Source: DATHZQ01 sp965216945
GTDB lineage: Bacteria; Actinomycetota; Acidimicrobiia; Spongiisociales; UBA5794
Length of the DNA stretch: 64,000 nucleotides
NCBI GenBank assembly: GCA_965216945.1
Contig: CBDCGU010000003.1
Span: forward strand, 1,922,001 to 1,986,000
Direction of reading: 5' to 3'
Below are positions 1 to 8,458 of the stretch, in pieces. Position 1 is the first letter of the stretch, and each line of letters opens with the position of its first letter. The position numbers and the translations under genes are program-made. The notes under the pieces were generated by a model. That model was not told the DNA's origin and did no database searches. It saw only the letters and a list, made by a program, of their open reading frames with translations.

Positions 1-911
1 ACCGTGCGCCGGATGATGTCGACGGCCGGAAGCACTTCGCTGATGAGGCCGACGGATTGGCCAGCGAAGGGCATGTACTCGTCTCCGGCGCCAGCAAGGA
101 TCGACGCCACCACTGAGCGAGTGGTCGTTTCGACGTCGATCGCATCGGGATCATCGGCCAGCTGGTCGATCAGCGGCGTCCGTAGCGAGCGTGGCTCGGC
201 GTGGGTGACGGGTCTCGAAAACGGGGGCAGGATTCGGCCGGTGTTGACGACCTTCACCGCGTCGGTGGCGTCGGCCTCGGCGATCCGCTTCTTCCAGTTG
301 TCGCTGACTGCCATCTCCTCCGACGCCAGGAACCGGGTCCCCATGTTTACGCCCTGGGCTCCGAGCATCAACGCCTCCGCCAACCCTCGCCCGTCGGCGA
401 TGCCACCCGCGGCCAGAACCGGCACGTCGCCGGCGACGTCGACGACCGCCGGAACCAGAACCAGCGTGGACACCCACCCCCCGTGGCCTCCGGCTTCGCC
501 GCCTTGTGCGATGAGCACGTCGACCCCCGCTGCGAGTGCCTGCTTCGCCTCGTCCAGATCGATGACCTGCTGGATCCACAGGATCCCGGCGTCGTGAGCC
601 CGCTCGATCAGGTCGACGGGAACCCCCATGTGGAATGACAGTGCCGCCGGACCAAACTCGAGGCTCGCAGCGAATGCCGCCTCGTCGAACGGACGCATCG
701 TGTGATTGATCGCGAACGGACCGTCGGTGAGGTCGCGCAGCCTCCGCCATTGTTCCTTCAGGTCGGACAGTGACCGCACCGCCGTGCCGAGGCTCCCCAA
801 GCCCCCAGCATTCGACACCGCAGCCGACAGTTCCACCTGATCCCATGGACCGAACGGAGCGCACACGATCGGTACCTCGATGCCCAGCACGTCACATACT
901 GGAGTCCTCAC
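1..911 (-). CDS. Nitronate monooxygenase (NPD family), C-terminus beyond window
   Basis: Seen: the minus-strand reading frame is open from a GTG at 911 to the window edge, so the C-terminus is missing. It shows the FMN TIM-barrel signatures of the 2-nitropropane dioxygenase/nitronate monooxygenase family: an N-terminal VPIVCAPFGP strand, an AGGLGSLG loop, the central GGEAGGHGG motif and the late MPFAGQSVGLI motif. Family knowledge: these enzymes use FMN and oxygen to oxidise nitronates such as propionate 3-nitronate to carbonyl compounds; the same fold includes FabK-type enoyl-ACP reductases, so the exact substrate is open. An in-frame TGA lies just upstream of the GTG, which limits the start; a second possible GTG lies a few codons inside. 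It stands alone, with no coupled neighbour visible. Confidence 0.88.
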   Translation of the reverse strand, partial: MRTPVCDVLGIEVPIVCAPFGPWDQVELSAAVSNAGGLGSLGTAVRSLSDLKEQWRRLRDLTDGPFAINHTMRPFDEAAFAASLEFGPAALSFHMGVPVDLIERAHDAGILWIQQVIDLDEAKQALAAGVDVLIAQGGEAGGHGGWVSTLVLVPAVVDVAGDVPVLAAGGIADGRGLAEALMLGAQGVNMGTRFLASEEMAVSDNWKKRIAEADATDAVKVVNTGRILPPFSRPVTHAEPRSLRTPLIDQLADDPDAIDVETTTRSVVASILAGAGDEYMPFAGQSVGLISEVLPAVDIIRRT

Positions 912-1259
912 ACCTCACCCCCCGTCGCCCATCTCTGACGCCGGCCGTAGTCCCGGACACGTTGCCGACACCTCCGCATCGGGACGAACCCTACCCGCCG
1001 CCGCCGTGCGCCGTCCGGGCGCTCGACTTCCTACCCACATCGCCCTCCGGCGTGAAAGACCGTCTTTGGCGATCCGATCGGTGGACTCTGCTCCGGGCGA
1101 GGCAGCTCGACGCCGTGGTTGCGGACGTGCTTCGGACCCTCGGCGACAGTGTCGTTGGGTGTATCACCTTGGATCGGCCATGTTGGGCGGGTTACGTCGA
1201 TTCAGTGACCTGGACCCGGTCACCTGAGCGGGGGATGCCGCGGGCTGTCCGGTCGCCAG
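912..1259. other. Intergenic region, no supported gene
   Basis: About 350 bases between the nitronate monooxygenase start and the next leftward genes. Open frames exist but are rich in Pro/Arg/Ser, match no family I know and have no ribosome-binding site. It should hold the promoter of the monooxygenase. I see no convincing hairpin or RNA gene. Confidence 0.4.
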
Positions 1260-1388
1260 TCAGCGTGATCGGAGCGGTTCGAGAGCGCGCACCGGCCGCC
1301 CCGGCGTGATCACGACGCGAAGCCGCCGCCCGCCCAGCACGAGTCGCGCGATCTTCGCCAAGATCCTCTTCGTGGAGTTGGAGGACAT
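1260..1388 (-). CDS. Possible 42-aa basic peptide
   Basis: A short ATG-initiated frame with a strong GGAGG ribosome-binding site five bases upstream. The product is strongly basic (starts MSSNSTKRILAKIARLVLGG) and could form an amphipathic helix followed by a short strand. I recognise no family. The good ribosome-binding site is the main support; it may also be chance in a high-GC region. It lies 124 bases downstream of the membrane protein at 1513-2226 on the same strand. Confidence 0.25.
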   Translation of the reverse strand: MSSNSTKRILAKIARLVLGGRRLRVVITPGRPVRALEPLRSR

Positions 1389-1512
1389 GGCCCCTCCGTG
1401 GCGAATCGCCGTCACCAGCGCCCTCAGTCGAATACGTCGGCGTGAGTGCGGCACGCGGCGTCGACGTCTCGAAGTGGGCCGTACCGGCGGAGCCCGACCC
1501 TTGGTGAGCGGC

Positions 1513-2226
1513 TCAGCCAGCGGCGTGGACCAGCAGAAGCCCCACGGCCAGGATGACATGGGCCGCGACGAGCAGCCGGAGCGGCCGTTCCCAGGTGGTG
1601 AGCAGCTTGGCTCGATTCCACGTTTCGGCGCCGATGGCGGCCGTGGCATCGGGGACGCGCCGCCTGACATGACGCGCCGGCGTCGACAGCTCGCGCTGCG
1701 CCAAGCTGAACGCGGCCGCCGCCGCCGCCGTCACCATCGCGGCGACGGAGATCGACTCCGTCTGCGCCCAGTAGCCGACCAGCACGGGAAAGGCGCCCCA
1801 ACCAACCGCAAAGCCGAGGTCGGAATGCACGAACCCGACGAGCTCCAAGGCGTAGACGGCGGCGAAGCCGGCGCCCATCACCCAAAGAAGCAGCGTGAGC
1901 GGCGATATGACGAACGCACCGGCGAGCGCGATGACACCGGTGAGCAGCAGCGATCCCCAGCCCAGAAGCTGCAACAGCGGCGAGGACAGCCGGGTGGCGA
2001 GCGGTCTGCCGTGGAGCTCGTCGAGCGCATGGGCGCCGACCCCGAGGCCGATGGCGAACGCTGCGAGCGTTCCCCCGAGCCGGAGTGCCTCGACCTCTCG
2101 TGCCAGCGCGGCACCGATCGCCACGTAGGAGAGATGCCACAACGTGTAGGGAATGTGGAGCAGGGTGATGAGGTCTCCGATGCGGCGACCAGAGCTGGCG
2201 TAGAAGGCCGGCCTGCGATCGGTCAC
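1513..2226 (-). CDS. Polytopic membrane protein coupled to MenG-like methyltransferase
   Basis: 237 aa starting at a GTG inside the GTGA overlap with the upstream methyltransferase; this coupling decides the start. About six to seven hydrophobic segments are visible, separated by a short loop carrying HALDELHGRP early in the protein. That acidic/His loop between helices is faintly reminiscent of UbiA-type prenyltransferases, which use Asp-rich loops to bind prenyl diphosphates, but the classic NxxxD motif is not seen, so the resemblance is only a guess. Context with a MenG-type methyltransferase suggests a role in isoprenoid quinone or membrane lipid metabolism. Function otherwise unknown. 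Confidence 0.75.
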   Translation of the reverse strand: MTDRRPAFYASSGRRIGDLITLLHIPYTLWHLSYVAIGAALAREVEALRLGGTLAAFAIGLGVGAHALDELHGRPLATRLSSPLLQLLGWGSLLLTGVIALAGAFVISPLTLLLWVMGAGFAAVYALELVGFVHSDLGFAVGWGAFPVLVGYWAQTESISVAAMVTAAAAAAFSLAQRELSTPARHVRRRVPDATAAIGAETWNRAKLLTTWERPLRLLVAAHVILAVGLLLVHAAG

Positions 2227-2915
2227 CGCCGACGGCCCCACATGATCAGGCCGCCGCCGAGAGACATCTGCCGCACCGTGACCTCGGTCATGCCCGCCGC
2301 TCGCCACTCGGCGACCAGGCGGTGGGGTGGGTGGGTACGTGCGAACTGGTCGATGCTGGGGCCGAGGAACCGACCGACCTGTCTCCATCCGGATCCGATG
2401 GCCCACCCCGCGGCCGGAAGCACACCCCGCGTGTAGACCATCCACGGCGGTCCCCAGATCCCACTGGGTCGACCGAACTCGACCATGCCGAGAACACCGC
2501 CGGGGCGGACCACGCGTACGAGCTCGGCCAGTGCATCGGGCACGCTCGAGACGTAGCGGAGCAGGTATCCGAACGTCAGGCCGTCGAAGCTCTGGTCGCG
2601 AAACGGCAATCGCTCCGCCGTCGCGAGCACGGCTCCGGTGCCTCGTGATCGTGCATGCCGCACCATCTCCGCGCTCTGGTCGAGCGAAACGACCTCATTG
2701 CCCCGCTCCGCGAGGAGCCGAGTGATCGAGCCCGTTCCGGCGGCCACGTCGAGCACGCGCGAACCCGCGGGCAGATCGAGTCCGTCGACCATCGCGTGGC
2801 GCCATCGTGCGTCCTGTCCCATGCTGAGGATCCGCGCCCAGCGTTCGTAGGTCGGAGCGATCGGAGCGAACAGCTCCCGGGCGACGTCGACGGGAGACTC
2901 GCCACCGAGGTTCAT
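2223..2915 (-). CDS. UbiE/MenG-type SAM-dependent methyltransferase
   Basis: 230 aa, close to the usual size of demethylmenaquinone methyltransferases. Residues about 50-60 carry the SAM-binding motif I (VLDVAAGTGSITR), followed by the LDQSAEMV acidic-loop motif, an ATAERLPF segment and RVVRPGGVLGMVEFGRP, all typical of the UbiE/COQ5 group. Family role: C-methylation of demethylmenaquinone with S-adenosylmethionine in the last step of menaquinone synthesis; in this window no other men genes are present, so a related substrate is possible. Its stop overlaps the GTG start of the following membrane protein by four bases, so the two are probably translated together. ATG start at 2915. Confidence 0.85.
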   Translation of the reverse strand: MNLGGESPVDVARELFAPIAPTYERWARILSMGQDARWRHAMVDGLDLPAGSRVLDVAAGTGSITRLLAERGNEVVSLDQSAEMVRHARSRGTGAVLATAERLPFRDQSFDGLTFGYLLRYVSSVPDALAELVRVVRPGGVLGMVEFGRPSGIWGPPWMVYTRGVLPAAGWAIGSGWRQVGRFLGPSIDQFARTHPPHRLVAEWRAAGMTEVTVRQMSLGGGLIMWGRRR

Positions 2916-3404
2916 TCCGCCAGGCTAGGCAGCCGCGATCGGCCGTCACTGCGGTTGACAGCTGACGGCTGACCTTGCCGGGGTGGGGAGAGCCGAGTTG
3001 GGAGCCATTCTCTGTGGAAAGGGATGTGCAGTCGTGGACGCCGATGGATCCCATGGCCCGCCGTTCCGGCCCGTATGGACGCCTCCGGACGGTCATGGAC
3101 ACGGCTTCGAGATCTACGGATCAGAAGGTTGGGGGTTCGAGTCGCTCCGGGCGTGCTGCTGAAGCCGTTCTACCGCAACGGATTCGGTTCGCTCCGTCAC
3201 GGTGAACCCTCTGACCTCTGGGGGCCCATCCTGTGCGGCCACGCCGGCGGCTCGGGTGGGGTGGGTCATACGGGACCAGGAAACAGCTACTCGGCACCGG
3301 AATGCCGCACTTCCGGTCGAGGGATCCCACTGGACGCGCAAAGGATTTGTCGTTCTGCTCGGGAACTCTGGACGTAAGATCATCCGGGATTCGAGAGGAG
3401 GCTC
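2916..3404. other. Intergenic region with tRNA-like remnant
   Basis: About 490 bases between divergent genes. It contains the partial tRNA-Arg-like sequence annotated separately (3109-3156). The remaining frames have no ribosome-binding sites or recognisable motifs; the leftward frames ending in ERLEPPTF-type peptides are the usual artefact of reading antisense through a tRNA T-arm. The promoters of the methyltransferase and the cupin gene must lie here. Confidence 0.45.
3109..3156 (+). pseudogene. Degenerate 3' half of a tRNA-Arg(ACG)-like gene
   Basis: The run CTACGGA at 3114-3120 matches an ACG anticodon loop, followed by TCAGAAGG, a variable region and GGGGGTTCGAGTC, the conserved T-arm, then CTCCGGGCG as in a tRNA-Arg acceptor strand. 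The anticodon stem and T-stem are mispaired, a correct D-arm is not found at the expected distance, and the 3' end lacks a clean CCA. It is therefore not a functional tRNA. Partial tRNA copies of this kind are commonly left by integrases that target tRNA 3' ends; no integrase gene is in the window. Confidence 0.5.
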
Positions 3405-3776
3405 TTGGACAGAGTAAGGATCGAGAGCGTCGAGGAGAAGGAGGCCGACGAGGTTTCCTCGATTCTCAGGCACACTGCGATTGATGAGCCGACCCTGTGG
3501 GCGGGAATCTCGACCGTGCCAGCCAACACCTCCACGGGTTGGCATCACCACGGGACCAATACGACTGTCTTCTACATGCTTGCCGGACAGCTCACGGTCG
3601 AGCACGGCGACGACCCGGTTGAGACCGCTACCGCGGTCCAAGGCGACTTCGTGGTCGTGCCTGCAGGCGTGATCCATCGTGAGGTCGTACCTGCTGGCGA
3701 AGACGTGAGGGCTGTCGTGATGAGGTTCGGTGACGGGACCGGTCCACTGGTCGTAGATTCTGAGCAAGAAACCTGA
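3405..3776 (+). CDS. Small cupin-domain protein
   Basis: 123 aa, single-domain cupin. The first conserved motif is visible around residues 45-65 (GWHHHGTNTTVFYMLAGQL), and the second around 85-97 (GDFVVVPAGVIHREV), giving the His/His/Glu-like metal site expected of the fold. Start is TTG at 3405, supported by GAGAGGAGG directly upstream. Small cupins of this type bind a divalent metal and act as isomerases, dioxygenases or sugar/effector-binding proteins; the sequence does not decide which. It is a single gene, divergent from the MenG-type pair and convergent with the cyclase at 3866-5629. Confidence 0.8.
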   Translation: MDRVRIESVEEKEADEVSSILRHTAIDEPTLWAGISTVPANTSTGWHHHGTNTTVFYMLAGQLTVEHGDDPVETATAVQGDFVVVPAGVIHREVVPAGEDVRAVVMRFGDGTGPLVVDSEQET

Positions 3777-3865
3777 ACCGGGACACGCCGCCTGGCCTGG
3801 CGAGGAGTCGCTGACAGTCACCTCACATTTCCACCTCTCGGCGGGACGCTGCCCTCGCAGCTCTG

Positions 3866-5629
3866 TCATTCCGGCACGCCAGCCGTCCGCATGAGGTCTC
3901 GCACCCGTTGACGTTGATCGTCGCGCCGGATCAGGCGGAGCAGATTCCACGACGTGAGATGGAACACGGGAAGCCGAGCCTGTGCCTCACTCGCCAGCCT
4001 GCGCGCTCTGTCCTCTTGCCCGAGTCCTTGGTAGGCGCCACTTCCCCAAGCAAGCGCCGGAGGCCCAACGGGTCCTTTGCGGCCCCGATTCTCCTCGAAC
4101 GCCTCGATTGCTCCCGCGAAGTCGCCTCCGATGAATCTCGCCAGGGTCAACAGATTCAGGTACGGTCCGTCGATGAAGCCTGGGTTCAAGCGGATGGCTT
4201 GCAGGATCGGGTCGACTGCCGCCCCAGGATCGCCGGAGAGGGCGAGTAAGAAGCCTCGGTAGGCGTGGGCATCGGCATCGTTCGGTTGACGAAGAATCGC
4301 TTGCTCGGCCGCCGCGTTGGCTTCGTCGTGCCGGCCCCGCATCACCAACGCGAGGCTCATGGCGGTGTAGCCCCACCCGAAGTTGTCGTCGACCGCGATG
4401 GCTCGTTCGGCCAGTTCGGTGGCGCGCGGTGCCACTTCGGAGAGGTCGTGGTGGCCCAGCACGCCTTCCAAGCCGAGCAGAGAGGCCAACCCGGCGTGGC
4501 CACCAGCGAAGCCGGGATCCATTTCGATGACGCGCTCGAATATCGCTCTGGCTGCTTCGAGCTTGGCGGGCACGGGCGGGTACGGCGTCGTCTTCGCCTG
4601 GACGTACAGCTCGTAGGCCGCGAGATTCCGAGTGTGGACCGTGTGCAGGCGCTCCTCCTCGTCGCCATGCAGCCTCACGGACAGTGCGGACACGACCTTG
4701 GCGCCAACCTCGTCCTGAAGTTCGAACACGTCGTCGATCGATCCGTCGTAGCGCTCGGCCCACATGTGTCCCTGCCCGTCGGCATCGGTCAGCTTCACGT
4801 TGATCCGGACGCGGTTGCCGGCCTTCCGGACGCTACCTTCGAGGACGTACCGGACCCCGAGCCGCACGGCTACGTCGCGAACGTCGATGGTCTGTCCGGA
4901 GAATCCGGCGGTGGTGGATCGTGACAGGACGAACATGCCGGAAAGCTTCGACAGATCGGTGATGAGGTCCTCGGTCATCCCCATCGCAAACAGATCTTGC
5001 TCCGGGTCTCCGGACATGTTGTCGAACGGCAGCACCGCGATCGAGGGATCGAGGGCCTCCTGCGGCGCGTCCTGGGGTGGCAGCGACGGTCTCGACTCGG
5101 GAGCGGGGCCCGAACCCCAGTGCCAAACCCGAATCGGGCGCTCGATGTTCTTGACCAGGTGCGCTCCCCCGTCCCACCACTGCACATCGACGCGATCCCT
5201 CACCAAACGGTAGGCGTCGTCGGTCACGGCAACGCCGTCGGAACCGGCCAGCGGTTCGACTCGGGCGGCGACGTTGACCCCGTCGCCGAAGATGTCGTCG
5301 CCTTCGATGATGACGTCACCGATGTGGATCCCGATTCGAAACCGGATCGCCGCGTTCCCAGCTGCGGCGTTGTACTCCACCAGGGCTCGTTGCGTGGCCA
5401 CGGCGAACTCGACGGCTGCAACCACCGACGGGAACTCCAGCAGCAGACCGTCGCCCATCGTCTTGACGATGCGACCGCCGCGCTCCGTGATCCGGGGGTC
5501 GATGACGTCCGACCGGCGCCGGCGAAGCGCCTCCAAGGTTCCCACTTCGTCGACGCGCATCATGCGGGAATACCCCACCACGTCGGCTGCGACGATCGCA
5601 GCAAGTCTTCGCTGCGTCGGCTCCGGCAT
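3866..5629 (-). CDS. Class III adenylate/guanylate cyclase with TolB-like and TPR domains
   Basis: 587 aa. Residues about 7-175 form a class III nucleotidyl cyclase domain: VAADVVGYSRMM supplies a metal-binding Asp, KTMGDGLLLEF the central GD hairpin, and GDDIFGDGVNVAARVE the late catalytic region. Residues about 195-330 resemble the TolB/FlgO-like N-terminal region often fused to these cyclases (SIAVLPFDNMSGDPEQDLFA), which includes the RYVLEGSVRKAG strand. The rest is TPR repeats (about 350-560). No membrane helix is evident, so it is probably cytoplasmic. Role: cAMP or cGMP synthesis or a signalling scaffold. A second protein of similar plan lies at 57737-59464. Stands alone, with ATG start at 5629. 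Confidence 0.88.
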   Translation of the reverse strand: MPEPTQRRLAAIVAADVVGYSRMMRVDEVGTLEALRRRRSDVIDPRITERGGRIVKTMGDGLLLEFPSVVAAVEFAVATQRALVEYNAAAGNAAIRFRIGIHIGDVIIEGDDIFGDGVNVAARVEPLAGSDGVAVTDDAYRLVRDRVDVQWWDGGAHLVKNIERPIRVWHWGSGPAPESRPSLPPQDAPQEALDPSIAVLPFDNMSGDPEQDLFAMGMTEDLITDLSKLSGMFVLSRSTTAGFSGQTIDVRDVAVRLGVRYVLEGSVRKAGNRVRINVKLTDADGQGHMWAERYDGSIDDVFELQDEVGAKVVSALSVRLHGDEEERLHTVHTRNLAAYELYVQAKTTPYPPVPAKLEAARAIFERVIEMDPGFAGGHAGLASLLGLEGVLGHHDLSEVAPRATELAERAIAVDDNFGWGYTAMSLALVMRGRHDEANAAAEQAILRQPNDADAHAYRGFLLALSGDPGAAVDPILQAIRLNPGFIDGPYLNLLTLARFIGGDFAGAIEAFEENRGRKGPVGPPALAWGSGAYQGLGQEDRARRLASEAQARLPVFHLTSWNLLRLIRRDDQRQRVRDLMRTAGVPE

Positions 5630-5831
5630 GAGGCGACGATAGCCCGCTGCCCATGGGCCCGGCGGCCAGTACGGCCAGTACGGTCAGAGCCGTGCACATC
5701 GCCGGGACGGATGCCGTCGGGCGTTGTTGTCGATGCGATGGCCGAATGGGGAGAGCCAAGCCGCACGCAACCTGGCGTGTCGCCGAGTAGACATTGGTCG
5801 TGGCAGTTCGAGCCAGCACGCCGCCCCCCTT

Positions 5832-6368
5832 TCACAGCCACAGCGCGAGGTAGATCGCCGTCCAGGTCGCTGCCCAACCCGCCACCAACCACTGCTCCCC
5901 GACGAAGCGGCGAGCCACCGTCGCCACGAGTCCGGCCCCGAGGCTCGAGATCAGGAAGCGGAACGCTCGTCCTGGCACCGTCCACAACGCGAGCGTCACC
6001 GCACTCGTCCCCAGGTCTCCCGCCGCGAGTGCGTACAGCTTGTACGGTTGTGCATGGCGGGGGCCAGACAGCAGCGCGACATTGCCCGCCGCCGCCACCT
6101 CCCTCGTCACCTCTTCAACCATCGTCTCATCGATGCCGGGCAGCGCCGCCATCGCGGCCGCTCCGGTTTCCGGCATCGTCGCCCCCCAGCCGTAAACCAA
6201 TAGACCACCTCCGATCGCACCGACAACGGCCACCAGTGACAGCCCCAGCGCTGGCCGCACGCCGCGCCGCATCGCCACCCAGGTCAGGAACACGTCGGGC
6301 ACCACGAACCACAGCACCGCCTCGGCCATTCCCCACACGCCGGCGATCCAGCCGTTCCCCCGCCTCAT
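5832..6368 (-). CDS. DedA/YqaA-like membrane protein of the phospholipid cassette
   Basis: 178 aa, starting at an ATG that overlaps the stop of the acyltransferase gene (ATGA). The sequence has three to four hydrophobic helices and motifs reminiscent of the YqaA/SNARE-associated (DedA) family: AEAVLWFVVPDVFLTW near the N-terminus, GAIGGGLLVYGWG, and the central GPRHAQPYKLYALAAG loop followed by an Arg-rich strand (PGRAFRFLISSLGAGL). DedA proteins are linked to lipid flipping and membrane homeostasis, which fits its position as the last gene of a phospholipid synthesis cassette. Family assignment is from memory of motifs and is moderate. Confidence 0.65.
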   Translation of the reverse strand: MRRGNGWIAGVWGMAEAVLWFVVPDVFLTWVAMRRGVRPALGLSLVAVVGAIGGGLLVYGWGATMPETGAAAMAALPGIDETMVEEVTREVAAAGNVALLSGPRHAQPYKLYALAAGDLGTSAVTLALWTVPGRAFRFLISSLGAGLVATVARRFVGEQWLVAGWAATWTAIYLALWL

Positions 6369-6964
6369 GCCAGCGCCGCCACACGCTCCTGCAGGCGCAG
6401 CGCCGCCGACTGCGGATCGGTGCCGTGCACTCGCACCAACTCTCCCACTGTGACCGTGCACCGGCGGCGCCGCGGCCAGCGGCCGTGCCGGGGGAGCACC
6501 TCGTCACACCCAGCCAGCCACACCGGGATCACCGGCACCTCCGGGTGCTTCTGCGCCAGACGACAGACGCCCGACCGGAATCGACCGAGTTTCCCCGGCT
6601 CGCCGCGCGTCCCTTCGGGGAAGATGACCACGATGTGGCCCCTAGCCAGCGCCTCCGAAACGGGTCCGAGCGGGTCACGGCTCGCACCGGAGCGATCCAT
6701 CGGGACCGCCCCGAAGACCTGGCGGGCGAGCCAGGCAACGACTCGACTGCGGAACCAGTAGTCGGCGGCAGCCACCGGGCGCACCAGCGGCACGGTCTGG
6801 GTCGGGAACGCCGCCAGCAGCAGCGCCGTGTCGACGTGGCTGTTGTGGTTGGCCACGACGATCGCCGGGCCGGCTACGGGTAGCCGATCCGGACAGCGCA
6901 CGTCGAAGCCGGTGAGCCAGCGGATCGCGGGTCGTAGTGCGAAACGGTGCAGTGCACTCCGCAT
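6365..6964 (-). CDS. 1-acyl-glycerol-3-phosphate acyltransferase (PlsC-like)
   Basis: About 199 aa. Visible motifs of the PlsC family: NHNSHVD (the catalytic H-x4-D box) near residue 40, and FPEGTRG near residue 118 for acceptor binding, followed by a VPVIPVWLAG strand. Role: acylation of lysophosphatidate to phosphatidate at the membrane, feeding the CdsA next to it. The ATG at 6964 overlaps the cdsA stop in a TGATG, suggesting coupling; a GTG one codon upstream is also possible. Its own stop overlaps the next gene's ATG. Confidence 0.87.
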   Translation of the reverse strand: MRSALHRFALRPAIRWLTGFDVRCPDRLPVAGPAIVVANHNSHVDTALLLAAFPTQTVPLVRPVAAADYWFRSRVVAWLARQVFGAVPMDRSGASRDPLGPVSEALARGHIVVIFPEGTRGEPGKLGRFRSGVCRLAQKHPEVPVIPVWLAGCDEVLPRHGRWPRRRRCTVTVGELVRVHGTDPQSAALRLQERVAALA

Positions 6965-7863
6965 CACACCACCACCCAGAACACCAGCGGCGCCGCCAAT
7001 ATGAGGCTGTCGACCCGGTCGAGCACACCGCCGTGGCCGGGGATCAGCGACCCGGCGTCCTTCACGCCGCAGTCGCGTTTGATCGCCGAGATCAGCAGGT
7101 CACCAAGCGTTCCCGCAAGGGCGACGCCGGCGCCCAGCACTCCACCCCACCACCAGGCGTGTCCCGTCAGGAGCAGCCCGAGACCCCACCCCAACCCAAT
7201 CGCCGTCATCATGCCGCCGACGAAGCCGGCGACCGTCTTGTTCGGAGAGATGGCCGGCGCCAGGCTGCGGCGACCCCACGCTCTGCCGGCCAGAAACTGC
7301 GCGACATCCCCGGCCTGGGCCACGATCACCAGCCAGAGCAGCAATCCGGCTCCACCGGCAGAACCAGCCGATGCCGGCAGCGTCAGCAGTGCCGCCAAAT
7401 GCGCCAGGGCGACGCCGACAGCTGCCGCCAGCCCCGTCCCGCCGACCCGAGACGTGAAGCCGGAGGGCCTGCCGAAGGCGACCAGCCCCACTGCGGTTCC
7501 CGCCATCGCTGCCGGTACCACCGCCACCAGAAGATCCGGCCGACCGGACACCGCAGCCACGAACCCGGCCAGGTACGCAAGGAAGGCGATGGGCAGCACC
7601 ACGGCCCTCGTCATCTTCGCCAGCTCCCACAGGGCGGCCAATGCGGCCGAAGCCAGGAAGGCAACCGTGACCATGCGATGCGACGCCAGTGCAACCACGA
7701 AGACCGCCGCCATCACCCACCACGACCGCACCCGCAGCCGCACCTCACCGAGCTCGAGGCCGGGCCGCAGTCGGGCCAGAGTCGACGTCGTGGCGCTCGC
7801 CGCCACCAGGGCGGCGAAGACCCCACCCATCGCCCATCGCAGCGGCGCCGCCATCGCTTCCAT
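6964..7863 (-). CDS. cdsA: Phosphatidate cytidylyltransferase
   Basis: 299 aa, multi-helix membrane enzyme that makes CDP-diacylglycerol from phosphatidate and CTP. The C-terminal family signature is complete: SAIKRDCGVKD followed by IPGHGGVLDRVD, with the Lys, two Asp and HGG residues in place. SPNKTVAGFVGG, another conserved CdsA motif, precedes it. Starts at ATG 7863 within a TGATG overlap with the CDP-alcohol phosphatidyltransferase gene and ends in the same type of overlap with the plsC-like gene. The enzyme makes the activated donor that the upstream phosphatidyltransferase consumes, so the cassette is a complete route from lysophosphatidate to a phospholipid. Confidence 0.93.
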   Translation of the reverse strand: MEAMAAPLRWAMGGVFAALVAASATTSTLARLRPGLELGEVRLRVRSWWVMAAVFVVALASHRMVTVAFLASAALAALWELAKMTRAVVLPIAFLAYLAGFVAAVSGRPDLLVAVVPAAMAGTAVGLVAFGRPSGFTSRVGGTGLAAAVGVALAHLAALLTLPASAGSAGGAGLLLWLVIVAQAGDVAQFLAGRAWGRRSLAPAISPNKTVAGFVGGMMTAIGLGWGLGLLLTGHAWWWGGVLGAGVALAGTLGDLLISAIKRDCGVKDAGSLIPGHGGVLDRVDSLILAAPLVFWVVV

Positions 7864-8456
7864 CAGTCAGCTCCCACCTGCCGCAAGCGGTTGCGGACCG
7901 TCGCCAACCCGAGCCCCACCATCACTGCGAGACCGCCCGTGACCAGCACCGCCGGAGCGCTCGCCGCAAGTGCCATCGCAAGCAGCGAGAAGCCCAGCGC
8001 CCGATCCGCCTTGCCCAGCGGCCCGGCGTTGCGCCGCACCGGGCAATCGCCGGCAATCGCCGCCACCTCGGCGATCATCGCGATCGCCACAACTCCGACG
8101 ACCATCCACCCTGCCCAGCCGCCCGTCAGGGCGGCAAACGGCAGATAGGCCACAGCATCGCCCACGACGTCAGTCACCTCGTTGAGCACTGCCCCGTGCT
8201 CGCTCGTCGCCGTCCGGCGGGCGAGCTGACCATCAACAGCGTTGGCGGCCATCCGTACGAGTAGCAATGCTGGGATCACCCACATGAGCCATGACCACAG
8301 GCTCGCTGCGGCCACCACAGCTCCTGCTCCGCCGGCCACGGCCAGCCCGAACCAGGTCACCACGTCCGGGGAGACCCCACGGCGATCCAACGCAGCCACG
8401 ACCGGTTCCAGTTTCCGCTGGAACCCCGGCTTGAACCGGTACAGCGTCGCCACCAT
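7863..8456 (-). CDS. CDP-alcohol phosphatidyltransferase
   Basis: 197 aa with about five to six hydrophobic helices. The catalytic signature DGxxAR...G...D is present as VDGQLARR, then eight residues to a Gly and LNEVTD; the position usually held by the third Asp is Asn, a variant I recall from the YnbA-like branch. Role: transfer of a phosphatidyl group from CDP-diacylglycerol to an alcohol; the alcohol cannot be read from sequence. The track of open sequence extends far upstream but the ATG at 8456 (MVATLYRFKPGFQ) fits family length. Lies two bases after the 44-aa membrane peptide gene and overlaps cdsA by one base. Confidence 0.87.
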   Translation of the reverse strand: MVATLYRFKPGFQRKLEPVVAALDRRGVSPDVVTWFGLAVAGGAGAVVAAASLWSWLMWVIPALLLVRMAANAVDGQLARRTATSEHGAVLNEVTDVVGDAVAYLPFAALTGGWAGWMVVGVVAIAMIAEVAAIAGDCPVRRNAGPLGKADRALGFSLLAMALAASAPAVLVTGGLAVMVGLGLATVRNRLRQVGAD

Positions 8457-8458
8457 CG

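Noticed and set aside
4997..6883. 628-codon plus-strand open frame
   Set aside because: Shadow of the cyclase gene and the phospholipid cassette; composition is Arg/Pro/His-rich and no family is recognised.
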